A DNA stretch of 64,000 bases from Microbacterium sp. RU33B (GCF_900155915.1 NZ_FTPO01000003.1:310001-374000); one strand, 5' to 3'; positions 1-8,732 are shown, counted from the stretch's first letter. The notes: a model not told the origin generated them from the sequence alone. Program-made: numbers and translations.

Positions 1-242
1 ATCCGCCGCTCGCCACCGCGCTGCGCGTAGTGGTAATCCGCAGCGGCGGGGTCGTCGGGCCCGACGTCGCGCCCGTCGCCGATCCATCCGTCCGCTGCGG
101 CACGGAGCCGATCGAGCAGGGGTGCGGGGATGCGGTTCCTCAGGACGAGGTATCCCTCGCGATCGAAGCGCGCGATCTCTTCTGCGCTCAGGTGGTACGG
201 CTGAGTCGCGACGGGGGGTTCGATGGTGGTCGTGGTCGACAT
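1..242 (-). CDS. Phytanoyl-CoA dioxygenase (PhyH) family protein, N-terminal part only
   Basis: The reading frame starts at an ATG at 242 and runs off the left edge, so only about 80 residues are visible. They read like the start of a PhyH-type Fe(II)/2-oxoglutarate dioxygenase: a helix with an 'F-DREGYLVLRN' segment near residues 28-38, followed by a helix opening 'IPAPLLDRLRAAAD'. The metal-binding HxD...H residues would lie outside the window and cannot be checked. A GAGGAGAG Shine-Dalgarno sequence lies just upstream of the ATG. The gene is divergent from the AraC-type regulator at 339, which could control it; that is inference from position. The family call is moderate because only the N-terminus is seen. 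Confidence 0.6.
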   Translation of the reverse strand, partial: MSTTTTIEPPVATQPYHLSAEEIARFDREGYLVLRNRIPAPLLDRLRAAADGWIGDGRDVGPDDPAAADYHYAQRGGERR

Positions 243-338
243 GAGGCTCTCCTCGGATCAGGGACGCTTCCACGTTAGGAAGCACTATCCCGCACGACCT
301 CCGCGATAGAGGGGAGGAATTCTGGAATAGTGAGGACC

Positions 339-1172
339 ATGGACGCGGAGCGGGCGTCGTTCGGGCTGGACTGCTGGCAGGGGCCGACGCGGGGGATGAC
401 CGCGGCGCACCGGCACGACGATCTGGAGTTCAACCACGCCGACGTCGACCTGGAGTACGTCATCGACGGGCGCAGCCGCGTCATCCCGGCCGGAACGGTG
501 GCCGTCTTCTGGGCGGCGCGCCCGCACCAGCTCGTCGGGGGCACGGACACGGGGACGGAGACGTGGCTCACGGTGCCGCTCCGGCAGGCCCTGGCCTGGC
601 GGCTCCCGGCGGGGTTCATGCGGAGGATGATGGCGGGCGAGGTCGTGGCGGTTCCGGCGACTCCCGGGATCGGTCTCGACGAGCGCGCGCCGCGCTGGAC
701 GGGAGAGCTCGCAGCCGGAGGGCTCGCTCACCGGATCGCCGGGCTCGAGATCGAGGCGTTCGCGCTGCGTCTCGCAGACGCCGCCGACGCCGCCGCCGAG
801 GGCGTGCACCTCGACGACTCGGCGCTCCGCCGCGACGGCGGTGCTCCCCGCGCCGCAGCGGCGGCCATGGCCGCTCTCATGTCGGAGCGCTCCGCGGAGG
901 ATCTCTCCGTCGGCGACATCGCCGGGCACGTCCACCTCCACCCGCAGTACGCGATGTCGGTCTTCCGCGCGGCGCTCGGCATCACGATCGGCGACTACCT
1001 CGCCCAGTGCCGGGTGGCCGCGGCGCAGCAGCTGCTGCTCACCACCGATCTCGCCGTTCCCGATGTCGGCTTCGCCGCGGGCTTCGGCTCGCACAGCCAG
1101 TTCTACGATCGCTTCCGCAGATGGTGCGGAGAGACTCCGGCCGCCTACCGCCGCCGACTGCGCGCGATCTGA
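339..1172 (+). CDS. AraC-family transcriptional regulator
   Basis: The product is about 277 residues. An N-terminal cupin-like sensor region carries a histidine-rich strand ('AAHRHDDLEF') and a 'VIPAGTVAVFWAARPHQ' segment. The C-terminal ~100 residues form a double helix-turn-helix of the AraC/XylS type, with 'LSVGDIAGHVHLHPQYAMSV' as the first HTH and 'DVGFAAGFGSHSQFYDRFRR' as the recognisable second HTH. It probably binds DNA upstream of itself or of the divergent PhyH-like gene and senses a small, perhaps sugar-like ligand (inference). Two starts are possible: GTG at 330 with a GGAGGA 11 nt upstream, or ATG at 339 with an AATAGT hexamer 7 nt upstream (leaderless pattern). I chose 339 because that pattern recurs throughout the window. 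Confidence 0.88.
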   Translation: MDAERASFGLDCWQGPTRGMTAAHRHDDLEFNHADVDLEYVIDGRSRVIPAGTVAVFWAARPHQLVGGTDTGTETWLTVPLRQALAWRLPAGFMRRMMAGEVVAVPATPGIGLDERAPRWTGELAAGGLAHRIAGLEIEAFALRLADAADAAAEGVHLDDSALRRDGGAPRAAAAAMAALMSERSAEDLSVGDIAGHVHLHPQYAMSVFRAALGITIGDYLAQCRVAAAQQLLLTTDLAVPDVGFAAGFGSHSQFYDRFRRWCGETPAAYRRRLRAI

Positions 1173-1191
1173 CGGCGCGTCGCGCCGCCGG

Positions 1192-2211
1192 TCAGGCCGA
1201 CTCCCGCCACACGATCTCCGACTGGAGGAGGACCTCGCGAGGAGCGGCGTCTCCGCGCAGCTGCTCCAGGACGAGGGCGGCCGCCTCGCGCCCGAGCCCT
1301 TCGGCCGGCTGCCGGACGGTCGAGAGGGCGGGGAGAGTGCGCCGCGCCCACGCGCTGTCGTCGAAGCCCACGACACCCACATCGTGCGGCACCCGCCTGC
1401 CGGCCGCGCGGAGGGCCTCCATCGCTCCGGCCGCGATCGCATCCGACGCGGCGAAGACGCCGTCGATGTCGGGCGCGCGCTCCAGCAGGGCGGTCATGCC
1501 CTCCCTCCCTGCGGAGTAGGAGTACAGCGCGACCCGCTCGACGAGGGCGTCGTCGTAGCGTTCGCCGAGGGCGTCGGTGAAGCCGGAGAGCCGCTCCGCC
1601 CCGGAGTCGCGATCGAGGGCGGCCGCGATCATGCCGATCCGACGCCGACCGGTGTCGACCAGTTGCTCCGTGATCGCGCGCGCCGAACCGCGATTGTCGA
1701 TGATGACGAACGCCGCCGAGGTGGCGCCGGGGGGATGGCCGACGAACGCGGCGGGAAGACGCAGCCGCTCGACGACCCCCGCGATGGGGTCGTGGGCGCG
1801 GGCGGAGACGATGATCACCCCGTCGACCGAGCCGCCGGACAGATACCTCGCGACGCGTTCGGTGTCGCGTTCGGAATCGACGATCAGCACCGCCATCTGG
1901 TGATCGGCTTCGGAGAGCGCCGCATTCGCGCCGAGCAGGATCCCCCCGATGTTGGGGTCCTCGATGAACAGCGAGTGCGGCTCGTGCACGATGAAGGCGA
2001 TGGTCTCCGTGCGCTGCATCACGAGGTGTCGAGCCGCGGTGTTCGGCACGTAGCCGACCTCCGCGATCGCCGCCTCGATCGCCCGCCGGGCGGACGCGGA
2101 GACGTAGGGGTCGCCGTTGACGTAGCGGCTGATCGTGCCGCGCGACACGCCCGCGACGACGGCCACGTCGTGGACCGTGGCGCGGCGCGGTCGTCCGGAT
2201 GTCGTCGACAC
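1192..2211 (-). CDS. LacI-family transcriptional repressor
   Basis: This 339-residue protein has an N-terminal LacI HTH ('TVHDVAVVAGVSRGTISRYV', about residues 12-31) with the hinge helix after it. A periplasmic-binding-protein-like effector domain fills the rest; 'VFAASDAIAAGAMEALR' and 'DVGVVGFDDSAWARRTLPAL' are typical of LacI/GalR proteins. It is divergent from the GH42 beta-galactosidase and its ABC importer and is very probably their repressor, releasing DNA on binding a galactoside-derived inducer. The GTG start has TACAGT (2218-2223) 6 nt upstream, so the mRNA is probably leaderless. Two LacI-type operator candidates lie in the 144-bp gap between the divergent genes. Family membership is secure; the inducer is not known. 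Confidence 0.93.
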   Translation of the reverse strand: MSTTSGRPRRATVHDVAVVAGVSRGTISRYVNGDPYVSASARRAIEAAIAEVGYVPNTAARHLVMQRTETIAFIVHEPHSLFIEDPNIGGILLGANAALSEADHQMAVLIVDSERDTERVARYLSGGSVDGVIIVSARAHDPIAGVVERLRLPAAFVGHPPGATSAAFVIIDNRGSARAITEQLVDTGRRRIGMIAAALDRDSGAERLSGFTDALGERYDDALVERVALYSYSAGREGMTALLERAPDIDGVFAASDAIAAGAMEALRAAGRRVPHDVGVVGFDDSAWARRTLPALSTVRQPAEGLGREAAALVLEQLRGDAAPREVLLQSEIVWRESA

Positions 2212-2236
2212 GCGACAACTGTATCGTCCGCATCGC

Positions 2237-2266
2237 TTGACATCCCGCAGGACCCGGTGCCATTCT
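2237..2266 (+). promoter_or_regulatory. Candidate sigma-70 promoter of the beta-galactosidase operon
   Basis: A perfect TTGACA box (2237-2242) is followed after about 18 bp by CATTCT (2261-2266) as a weak -10. The -10 abuts the first operator palindrome, so repressor binding there should block polymerase. The start site is inferred. Confidence 0.5.
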
Positions 2267-2279
2267 GTGTACGTTCACA
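2266..2279. promoter_or_regulatory. LacI-type operator, site 1
   Basis: TGTGTACGTTCACA is a near-perfect palindrome centred on CG, as is usual for LacI-family operators. The flanking bases extend the arms (TTCTGTG...CACAGAA, 2263-2282). It overlaps the inferred -10 of the GH42 operon. Confidence 0.65.
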
Positions 2280-2311
2280 GAAGCTCGAAGAAGATCTTCT
2301 CTCCTCGAATC

Positions 2312-2325
2312 TGTGCACGTGCACA
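2312..2325. promoter_or_regulatory. LacI-type operator, site 2
   Basis: TGTGCACGTGCACA is a perfect 14-bp palindrome centred on CG and matches site 1 in 12 of 14 positions (shared pattern TGTGnACGTnCACA). The centres are 46 bp apart, a spacing compatible with cooperative binding or short looping. Confidence 0.65.
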
Positions 2326-2355
2326 CCTCGCCGAAGACGTCGACCCGGGAGTCCC

Positions 2356-4395
2356 GTGAACCGCCCACTAGCAACGACCGAGCGCAGCCTCGCTCGTCCC
2401 CGCTACGAACACCGCGGCATCGACTTCGGGTGCGACTACAACCCCGAGCAGTGGGACCGCAGCGTCTGGCGCGAAGACGTCGCCCTCATGCGCGAGGTGG
2501 GCATCAGCCTGGTCGCGGTCAACATCTTCGGCTGGTCCGAACTGCAGTCCCCGGACGGCTCCCTGGACTTCTCGGGACTCGATGAGATCATCGGGCTGCT
2601 CCACGACGCCGGCATCCGCGTCAACCTCGGCACGGGCACCGCGTCGCCGCCGCCCTGGTTGACGACGCGGCATCCCGAGATCCTTCCCGTCGTCTCCGAC
2701 GGCACGACCAGATTCCCCGGGGGGCGGCAGGCGTGGTGCCCGAGCTCGCCCGTGTTCCGGCAGTACGCGCTCGCCCTCGTCGATGCCGTGGCCGAGCGCT
2801 ACGGCGAGCATCCTGCCGTCGCTCTCTGGCACGTGTCGAACGAACTGGGCTGTCACAACGCCCTCTGCTACTGCGATCGCAGCGCCGCCGCATTCCGAGA
2901 GTGGCTGCGCGCGCGCTACGGCTCGATCGCTGCGCTGAACCGCGCGTGGGGGACGAGCTTCTGGAGTCAGCGCTACACCGATTGGGAGGAGATCGGCACC
3001 CCTCGGCTCACCCTGTCGACCCGCAATCCGGGCCAGGTCCTCGATTTCTCGCGCTTCAGCTCCGACGAGCTGCTCTCCTATTACCGCGCCGAGCAGGCCG
3101 TCATCCGCCGCCACAGCAGTGCTCCGATCACCACGAACTTCATGGTCACGGCGCACATCCGGGAGCTCGACTACTGGACGTGGGCCCCGGAGGTCGACGT
3201 CATCGCGAACGACCACTACCTCGACCATCGCCTCGAACACCCGGCGGCCGAGCTGGCGTTCGCGGCGGATCTGACGCGGGGGCTGTCGCACGGGGCGCCG
3301 TGGATGCTGATGGAGCACTCGACCGGGTCGGTGAACTGGCAGCCTCACAATCTGGCCAAGGCCCCGGGCCAGATGCTCCGCGACTCCCTGCAGCACGTCG
3401 CGCGCGGCGCGGATTCCCTCTGCTTCTTCCAATGGCGGGCCTCGGTCCAGGGGTCGGAGAAGTTCCACTCCGCCCTCATCCCGCACGCCGGCACCGACTC
3501 CGCCCTGTGGCGCGAAGCGCTCGAGCTCGGCGACGTGCTGGAGCGACTGGGCGAGGTGGCCGGCACGCGCGTCGTCGCCGACGTCGCGCTGCTGTTCAGC
3601 TGGGAGGCGTGGTGGGCCGCCGACGCCGAGAACCGTCCGAGCGAGGCGGTCTCCTACCTCGACCAGGTGTGGGCGATCCATCGGGCGCTGCGCGCAGCCG
3701 GCGCCGAGGTCGACGTCGTCCGCCCCGGCGCTGACCTCTCGGGCTACCGCCTCATCGTCGTTCCCGGGCTGCACCTCGTGCGCGACCAGGAGGCGGCGAC
3801 CGTCGATGCCGCGGTCGCCGCGGGCGCTCACACCCTCATCACCTTCTACAGCGGCATCGTGGACGAGAACGACCGTGTCCGTCCCGGGGGGTACCCGGCC
3901 GTCTGGCGCGACCTGCTCGGCATCCGCGTCGAGGAGTTCGCGCCCGTCCTGCCGGGCGACGTCGTGTCGCTCGAGTCGGGTGGCCGGGCCTCGCTGTGGA
4001 CCGAGCGGATGGTCGCGCACGACGCCGACGTCGTCGATCGCTTCGTCGGCGGCCCCGCCGCGGGGATGCCCGCGCTGACCCGGCGTCGCGGAACAGCCGG
4101 CGACGGTGACGCGTGGTACCTCGGCACCTTCCCCGATGAGGCCGCGCTGGCGCGCATCCTCGACGACGTGCTGACGGCGGCGGGTGCGAACCGCCTCGCG
4201 GACGCGCACGCCGACGTCGACGTCGTCCGCCGAGCGGGCACCGACCGCACCTACCGCTTCATCATCAACAACGGCACGGACGACCTGGTGCACCGCGCCC
4301 GCGGCACGGACCTGGTGACGGGCGAGGGCGTCTCCGGGAGCATCCGCATCCCCGCCGGCGCCGTCCGAGTGATCCGAGAGGACATGACCTCATGA
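2356..4395 (+). CDS. Beta-galactosidase, glycoside hydrolase family 42
   Basis: The product is about 679 residues, the normal GH42 length. It has the TIM-barrel acid/base motif 'WHVSNELG' (Glu at about residue 163) and the nucleophile segment 'LMEHSTG' (Glu about 320). The 'GCHNALCYCD' segment and an upstream 'AWCP' cysteine resemble the zinc site of the Thermus-type GH42 enzymes. The central trimerisation domain and C-terminal beta domain follow. It hydrolyses terminal beta-galactosides, probably oligosaccharides brought in by the downstream importer. There is no signal peptide, so it is cytoplasmic. The frame stays open far upstream, but GTG 2356 follows a GGGAG and fits the family N-terminus ('FGCDYNPEQW'). 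Its stop overlaps the next start (ATGA), so the genes are translationally coupled. Confidence 0.93.
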   Translation: MNRPLATTERSLARPRYEHRGIDFGCDYNPEQWDRSVWREDVALMREVGISLVAVNIFGWSELQSPDGSLDFSGLDEIIGLLHDAGIRVNLGTGTASPPPWLTTRHPEILPVVSDGTTRFPGGRQAWCPSSPVFRQYALALVDAVAERYGEHPAVALWHVSNELGCHNALCYCDRSAAAFREWLRARYGSIAALNRAWGTSFWSQRYTDWEEIGTPRLTLSTRNPGQVLDFSRFSSDELLSYYRAEQAVIRRHSSAPITTNFMVTAHIRELDYWTWAPEVDVIANDHYLDHRLEHPAAELAFAADLTRGLSHGAPWMLMEHSTGSVNWQPHNLAKAPGQMLRDSLQHVARGADSLCFFQWRASVQGSEKFHSALIPHAGTDSALWREALELGDVLERLGEVAGTRVVADVALLFSWEAWWAADAENRPSEAVSYLDQVWAIHRALRAAGAEVDVVRPGADLSGYRLIVVPGLHLVRDQEAATVDAAVAAGAHTLITFYSGIVDENDRVRPGGYPAVWRDLLGIRVEEFAPVLPGDVVSLESGGRASLWTERMVAHDADVVDRFVGGPAAGMPALTRRRGTAGDGDAWYLGTFPDEAALARILDDVLTAAGANRLADAHADVDVVRRAGTDRTYRFIINNGTDDLVHRARGTDLVTGEGVSGSIRIPAGAVRVIREDMTS

Positions 4396-5330
4396 CCACA
4401 CGCACTGCCACGGAAGCGCTCGTGACACCGAAGAGCGGCGGGAGCCAGCCCGTGCGCGCGCGCGGACGCATCCCGCACAAGGGCGCGATCATGTTCTTCA
4501 CGGCGCCCTTCGTGGTCCTGTTCCTCCTCTTCTACCTCCTCCCGATCGGCTACGCGATCTGGCAGTCGCTGCTCGTGGTCGAGCGCGAGGGGACCTTCGG
4601 CGAGGCGCGGGAGGTGTTCGGCGGCCTGTCGCAGTACGTCCTCGTCTTCCAGAACGAGGCCTTCTGGGAGTCGGTCGGCCGGGTGCTGCTGTTCGGCGTC
4701 GTCCAGGTGCCGATCATGCTCGCGCTGGCGCTCTTGTTCGCGCTCCTTCTGGATTCGCCCCTCCTGCGCGGCAAGAAGTTCTTCCGGCTCGCGTTCTTCG
4801 TGCCGTACGCGGTTCCCGGCGTCATCGCCGCGATCATGTGGGGCTTCCTGTACTCGCCGAACCTGTCGCCCTTCACCGTCCTCACCGGCAACGTCGACTT
4901 CCTCTCCGCCGATCTGGTCCTGTGGGCGATCGCGAACGTCGTGACGTGGGTGTTCGTCGGCTACAACATGCTCATCATCTACTCGTCCCTGCTGGCGATC
5001 CCATCCGAGATGTACGAAGCGGCGCGACTGGACGGGGCGGGCCAGCTGCGCATCGCCTGGTCGATCAAGATCCCGATGGTCCGGCCCTCGCTGGTGCTGA
5101 CGGCGATCCTGTCGATCATCGGCACGCTCCAGCTCCTGGCGGAGCCCCAGGTGTTCCGCTCGTTCAGCTCCTCGGTCACGAGCACCTTCACGCCCAACAT
5201 GACGATCTACGCGACGTCGGCGATTCCGAACGTGAGCCTCGCGGCGGCGTTCTCGGTGGTCCTGGCGCTCGCGACATTCGTCCTCTCGTTCACGTTCTTG
5301 CGCATCACCCGACGGAAGGCGGACTCATGA
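4392..5330 (+). CDS. Carbohydrate ABC transporter permease (MalF/UgpA type)
   Basis: This 312-residue inner-membrane protein has about six transmembrane segments. The binding-protein-dependent permease loop 'EAARLDGAGQLRIAW' (Glu about residue 209) docks on the ATPase. It belongs to the CUT1 sugar-transporter class and pairs with the next permease. It overlaps the beta-galactosidase by 4 bp and the following permease by 4 bp, so all are in one operon. No ATPase gene is present here; CUT1 systems in actinobacteria commonly share an MsiK-type ATPase encoded elsewhere, which would explain this (inference). The substrate is probably a galactoside. Confidence 0.93.
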   Translation: MTTRTATEALVTPKSGGSQPVRARGRIPHKGAIMFFTAPFVVLFLLFYLLPIGYAIWQSLLVVEREGTFGEAREVFGGLSQYVLVFQNEAFWESVGRVLLFGVVQVPIMLALALLFALLLDSPLLRGKKFFRLAFFVPYAVPGVIAAIMWGFLYSPNLSPFTVLTGNVDFLSADLVLWAIANVVTWVFVGYNMLIIYSSLLAIPSEMYEAARLDGAGQLRIAWSIKIPMVRPSLVLTAILSIIGTLQLLAEPQVFRSFSSSVTSTFTPNMTIYATSAIPNVSLAAAFSVVLALATFVLSFTFLRITRRKADS

Positions 5331-6247
5331 GCGACGTGCTGGACACCCGGACGACGGTGCTCCCCGACTCCGCCCGTCGCGCACGGGGCGCCCGGACCGG
5401 CCGGGGCCCGCGGGAGAGCGTGATCTCGCGCACGGTCGCGATGGTGATCATGCTCGTCTTCACCCTGTACTTCCTCATCCCGATCTGGTGGCTGCTCGTC
5501 GCCTCCACCAAGACCAGGGGCGACCTCTTCTCCACCAATCCGCTCTGGTTCGCAGAACCGGCGCTCTGGCAGAACATCACGTCGCTCCTGAGCTACGACG
5601 GCGGCATCTACGTGCGCTGGATCGTCAACAGCGTGGGATACGCCGGCATCGGCGCCCTCGTCGCCACGGTCGTCGCCGGGATGTGCGGCTATGCACTGGC
5701 CAAGTACCGGTTCCGCGGCCGCGAGCTGATGTTCAACGTGATCCTCGGGGGAGTGCTCGTGCCGGCCACCGCGCTCGCGCTGCCGCTGTTCCTGCTCTTC
5801 AGCCAGGTGCAGCTGACCAACACCTTCTGGGCGGTGTTCCTGCCCAGCATCGTGAGTCCGTTCGGCGTCTATCTCGCCCGCGTCTTCGCCGAGGCGAGCG
5901 TGCCCGAGGAGCTGCTCGAAGCCAGCAGGCTGGACGGAGCGGGCGAGGTCCGCACGTTCTTCACGGTCTCCATCCGACTGATGGTGCCTGCCCTGATCAC
6001 GATCTTCCTCTTCCAGTTCGTCGGCATCTGGAACAACTTCTTCCTGCCGCTGATCATGCTCCGCAGCGAAGAGCTGTTCCCGGTCACCTACGGGCTCTAC
6101 GCCTGGAATTCGACCATCAACCAGTTCCCCGAGCTGCGCGGCTTCGTGCTCATCGGGGCCCTGTTGTCGATCATCCCGCTCATCGTCACGTTCCTCCTGC
6201 TTCAGCGCTACTGGCGCACGGGCCTGGGTTCCGGCGCGCTGAAGTGA
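5327..6247 (+). CDS. Carbohydrate ABC transporter permease (MalG/UgpE type)
   Basis: The product is about 306 residues. A cytoplasmic N-terminus is followed by the first membrane helix around residue 40, about six helices in all, and the 'EASRLDGAGEVRTFF' ATPase-docking loop (Glu about residue 198). It forms the transport channel with the upstream permease. The frame is open upstream, but ATG 5327 overlaps the previous stop in the usual ATGA fashion and gives a family-length protein. It ends 61 bp before the binding protein. That gap holds a GC-rich inverted repeat (GGCCG/CGGCC, 6256-6277) that may stabilise or partly terminate the transcript. Confidence 0.92.
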   Translation: MSDVLDTRTTVLPDSARRARGARTGRGPRESVISRTVAMVIMLVFTLYFLIPIWWLLVASTKTRGDLFSTNPLWFAEPALWQNITSLLSYDGGIYVRWIVNSVGYAGIGALVATVVAGMCGYALAKYRFRGRELMFNVILGGVLVPATALALPLFLLFSQVQLTNTFWAVFLPSIVSPFGVYLARVFAEASVPEELLEASRLDGAGEVRTFFTVSIRLMVPALITIFLFQFVGIWNNFFLPLIMLRSEELFPVTYGLYAWNSTINQFPELRGFVLIGALLSIIPLIVTFLLLQRYWRTGLGSGALK

Positions 6248-6308
6248 CAGACCCCGGCCGGATCCGACCGGTCGGCCCCTTGCAAGACACCACCGAGAGA
6301 AGAGAGAA

Positions 6309-7640
6309 ATGCGTCACATGAAACGAGTAGGGGGCGTGGCGGTCCTCGCGACCGTCGCGCTGACCATGGCCGCGTGCTCCGCGGGCGGCGACGGAGGCGG
6401 CGGCACCGATGCCGCAGCCTGCGCGCCCTCCGAAGGCGACGTCACGCTCACCTTCACGTCGTGGATCCCCGGGATCGAGGATGCCGTGGCGATCTGGAAC
6501 GACGCCAATCCCGACATCCAGGTCGAGGTGCAGACCGGCCCCTCCGGGAACGCCGGCACGTACCAGAACTTCTTCAACCAGCTCGAGGCCGGGAACGCCC
6601 CCGACCTGGGCCAGATCGAGTACGACGCGATCCCGAACTTCCGCGTGCAGGACGGTCTCGAGGACCTCGCCGCGTGCGAGGAGATCGTCGCCGCCGAGGA
6701 CCAGTTCGTCGACTGGACCTGGGGGCAGGTGACGCTCGGCACCGATTCGGAGGTGTACGGCGTCCCGCAGGACTCGGGTCCGATGGCTCTGTTCTACCGT
6801 TCCGACCTGTTCGAGCAGAACGGGATCGCCGTGCCCACGACCTGGGCCGAGTACCGTGACGCCGCCGTCAAGGTGCGCGAGCTGGGTGGGTACATCACGA
6901 ACTTCTCCCAGTCCGACATCAACCAGTTCGCCGGGTTCGTCTGGCAGGGCGGTGGCGAGTGGTTCGGCAACAGCGGTGACGAGTGGACCGTCGACCTGAC
7001 CGGCGATGTCTCCACGACCGTGGCCGACTACTGGCAGGACCTCATCGAGAACGACCTGGTCGCGGTGTACCCGCCGTGGACGGATGAGTGGAACAACGCC
7101 TACAACTCCGGCGAGGTGTGGACGTGGAACTCCGCCGTCTGGGGAGCGAACTCCATCGCGAGCGGGGCGCCGGACACGGCGGGCAAGTGGTCGGTCGCGC
7201 CGTCGCCGCAGTGGGAGGCCGGACAGGCCGCCGCAGGCAACTGGGGCGGATCCTCGATCGCCGTGTTCAAGGGCACCGATCACCTCTACGAAGCGGCGAA
7301 GTTCGCTCTGTGGCTGAACTCGTCGGAGGAGGCGCTCACGTCGCTGAACAAGACGGCGGCGATCTACCCCGCCACCAAGGCCGGTCTGGAGCTGCCCGTG
7401 CTGCAGGAGGGCGTCGAGTTCTACGGCGGCCAGAAGATCTACGAGGTCTTCGCCGAGGCGGCCGGACAGGTCAACCCCGACTTCGTCTGGGGCCCGACGA
7501 TGACGCAGACCTACGCCGACGTCTCCGACGGATTCAAGGCGGCGATCTCCGGCGACGGCACGCTGGGCGATGCGCTCAGCGAAGGCCAGGAGAAGACCAT
7601 CGCCGCTCTCGAGGCGCAGTCGATCCCGGTCGCGAAGTAA
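6309..7640 (+). CDS. Extracellular sugar-binding lipoprotein of the ABC importer
   Basis: This 443-residue protein has a lipoprotein signal: positive residues, a hydrophobic stretch and 'TMAAC' with the lipidated Cys at about residue 23. The mature part has the CUT1 solute-binding fold, with 'VTLTFTSWIPGIEDAVAIWN' at its start, a Trp-rich binding cleft and the pattern 'GVPQDSGPMALFYRSDLF'. It should deliver a di- or oligosaccharide to the two upstream permeases. A purine-rich GAGAGAAGAGAG precedes the start; ATG 6318 is an alternative. The gene comes last in the operon, and a strong hairpin follows it at 7664-7707. Confidence 0.93.
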   Translation: MRHMKRVGGVAVLATVALTMAACSAGGDGGGGTDAAACAPSEGDVTLTFTSWIPGIEDAVAIWNDANPDIQVEVQTGPSGNAGTYQNFFNQLEAGNAPDLGQIEYDAIPNFRVQDGLEDLAACEEIVAAEDQFVDWTWGQVTLGTDSEVYGVPQDSGPMALFYRSDLFEQNGIAVPTTWAEYRDAAVKVRELGGYITNFSQSDINQFAGFVWQGGGEWFGNSGDEWTVDLTGDVSTTVADYWQDLIENDLVAVYPPWTDEWNNAYNSGEVWTWNSAVWGANSIASGAPDTAGKWSVAPSPQWEAGQAAAGNWGGSSIAVFKGTDHLYEAAKFALWLNSSEEALTSLNKTAAIYPATKAGLELPVLQEGVEFYGGQKIYEVFAEAAGQVNPDFVWGPTMTQTYADVSDGFKAAISGDGTLGDALSEGQEKTIAALEAQSIPVAK

Positions 7641-7663
7641 TCCATTCCGTGATCCACCCTGTC

Positions 7664-7707
7664 CGTGCCGCGGGCGTCAGTCACCCGACCGACGCCCGCG
7701 GCACGGG
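7664..7707. terminator. Bidirectional terminator hairpin between convergent genes
   Basis: Perfect 16-bp arms CCGTGCCGCGGGCGTC (7664-7679) and their complement (7692-7707) enclose a 12-nt loop. There is no T-tract. It lies between the sugar-binding protein and the SorC-type regulator and can serve both strands. Confidence 0.75.
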
Positions 7708-7732
7708 CATGCCGACGGCGGTGCCGATGCGG

Positions 7733-8707
7733 CTAGTCGACGAGCCCGCGCGCCGTCGCCTCGTCGAGGACGATGTCGGTCGCGAGACGTGCGGCGAGCG
7801 CGCCTCGCAGACTGTCGAGTTTCGAGATGCCCGACACGACGCACATCCGCCGCTCGACGCGGCGCAGCACGTCGAAATGCGGACCCGTGGCTCGATCGTT
7901 CAGGGCGATGCGATCGCTCGATCCGTCCGCGCGGAAGAACACCGTCGCGACATCGCCGACGACCCGCTCCGCGGCGAGGCTCTCCAGGTCGGGCGGCTCC
8001 AGGTACCCGCCCGAGTAGACGTGGCTCGGCAGCTGCGAGTCGGCGGATCCGGTGCTGAAGACGACGAGGTCCATGGTCGACTGCAGGGCGAGGATGCGTC
8101 GCGTGCTGCGCTCGCGCCACATCGCCAGCTTCGTGCGCGGGTCGTCGAAGAACGCCGGCACGGGGAACTGCTGGACGGTGCCTCCATAGGCGGCCGCGAA
8201 TCGGCTCAGGATCTCGCTGGCGTAGAGCAGCCCGGTCGTGCGGGTGTTGCCCGAGCCGTTCAGCTGCACGAAGGTCGTGCCGTGCACGGCCTTGGGCACC
8301 AGACGCCGGCTCATCGCGGCCGTGGTGGCGCCCCAGGCCACGCCGATCGTCATCTCCGAGCCGACGAGCTCGCCGAGCAGGTGCGCCGCGGCCGCCGCGA
8401 CACGCTCGAGGCGCTCGACATCGGTCGCGTCGTCCGGAACGGGGACGACGTGCGCCGTGACGCCGAAGCGCTCGGAGACGTGCTCCTCCAGTCGCTGCGG
8501 GGCCTCGAAGGGGGAGCGGATGCGGATGTCGACGATGCCCGTCGCGCGCGCGAGGGCGAGCAGTCTCGACACGGTCGACCGCGAGGTCCGCAGTTCGGCG
8601 GCGATCGCCTCCATCGTGCGGTTCTGGACGTAGTAGAGATGCGCCGCGGTCAGCGCGCGCTGCGTCGCCCGCGCGTCATCCGTGTCGTCCCGGTCCGCAG
8701 CATCCAT
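7733..8707 (-). CDS. SorC-family sugar-binding transcriptional regulator
   Basis: The product is about 324 residues. An N-terminal winged HTH ('TMEAIAAELRTSRSTVSRLL') is followed by the SorC effector domain, which resembles glucosamine-6-phosphate deaminase; 'GVAWGATTAAMSRRL' and 'STGSADSQLPSHVYSGGYL' are typical. Family members sense phosphorylated sugars or polyols. It is divergent from glpD-glpK, so it probably controls glycerol catabolism, with glycerol 3-phosphate a plausible effector (inference). ATG 8707 was chosen over the longer TTG start at 8743 because CACAAT sits 6 nt upstream (leaderless pattern) and the longer form would be read through the operator. Confidence 0.88.
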   Translation of the reverse strand: MDAADRDDTDDARATQRALTAAHLYYVQNRTMEAIAAELRTSRSTVSRLLALARATGIVDIRIRSPFEAPQRLEEHVSERFGVTAHVVPVPDDATDVERLERVAAAAAHLLGELVGSEMTIGVAWGATTAAMSRRLVPKAVHGTTFVQLNGSGNTRTTGLLYASEILSRFAAAYGGTVQQFPVPAFFDDPRTKLAMWRERSTRRILALQSTMDLVVFSTGSADSQLPSHVYSGGYLEPPDLESLAAERVVGDVATVFFRADGSSDRIALNDRATGPHFDVLRRVERRMCVVSGISKLDSLRGALAARLATDIVLDEATARGLVD

Positions 8708-8716
8708 CCGGTCATT

Positions 8717-8732
8717 GTGCACGTATGTGCAC
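8717..8732. promoter_or_regulatory. Operator candidate between the SorC regulator and glpD
   Basis: Two GTGCAC hexamers, each self-complementary, are separated by GTAT (8717-8722 and 8727-8732). The site overlaps the -10 and start region of the regulator, so autoregulation and control of the divergent glp genes are both possible. Confidence 0.5.

Noticed and set aside
841..2355. Upstream extension of the GH42 frame across the LacI gene
   Set aside because: It is antisense to a clear LacI repressor and would place the promoter and operators inside coding sequence; GH42 homology begins after 2356.
2368..4293. A 641-codon minus-strand frame opposite the beta-galactosidase
   Set aside because: Shadow of the GH42 codon pattern; no domain resemblance, no ribosome site and no promoter.
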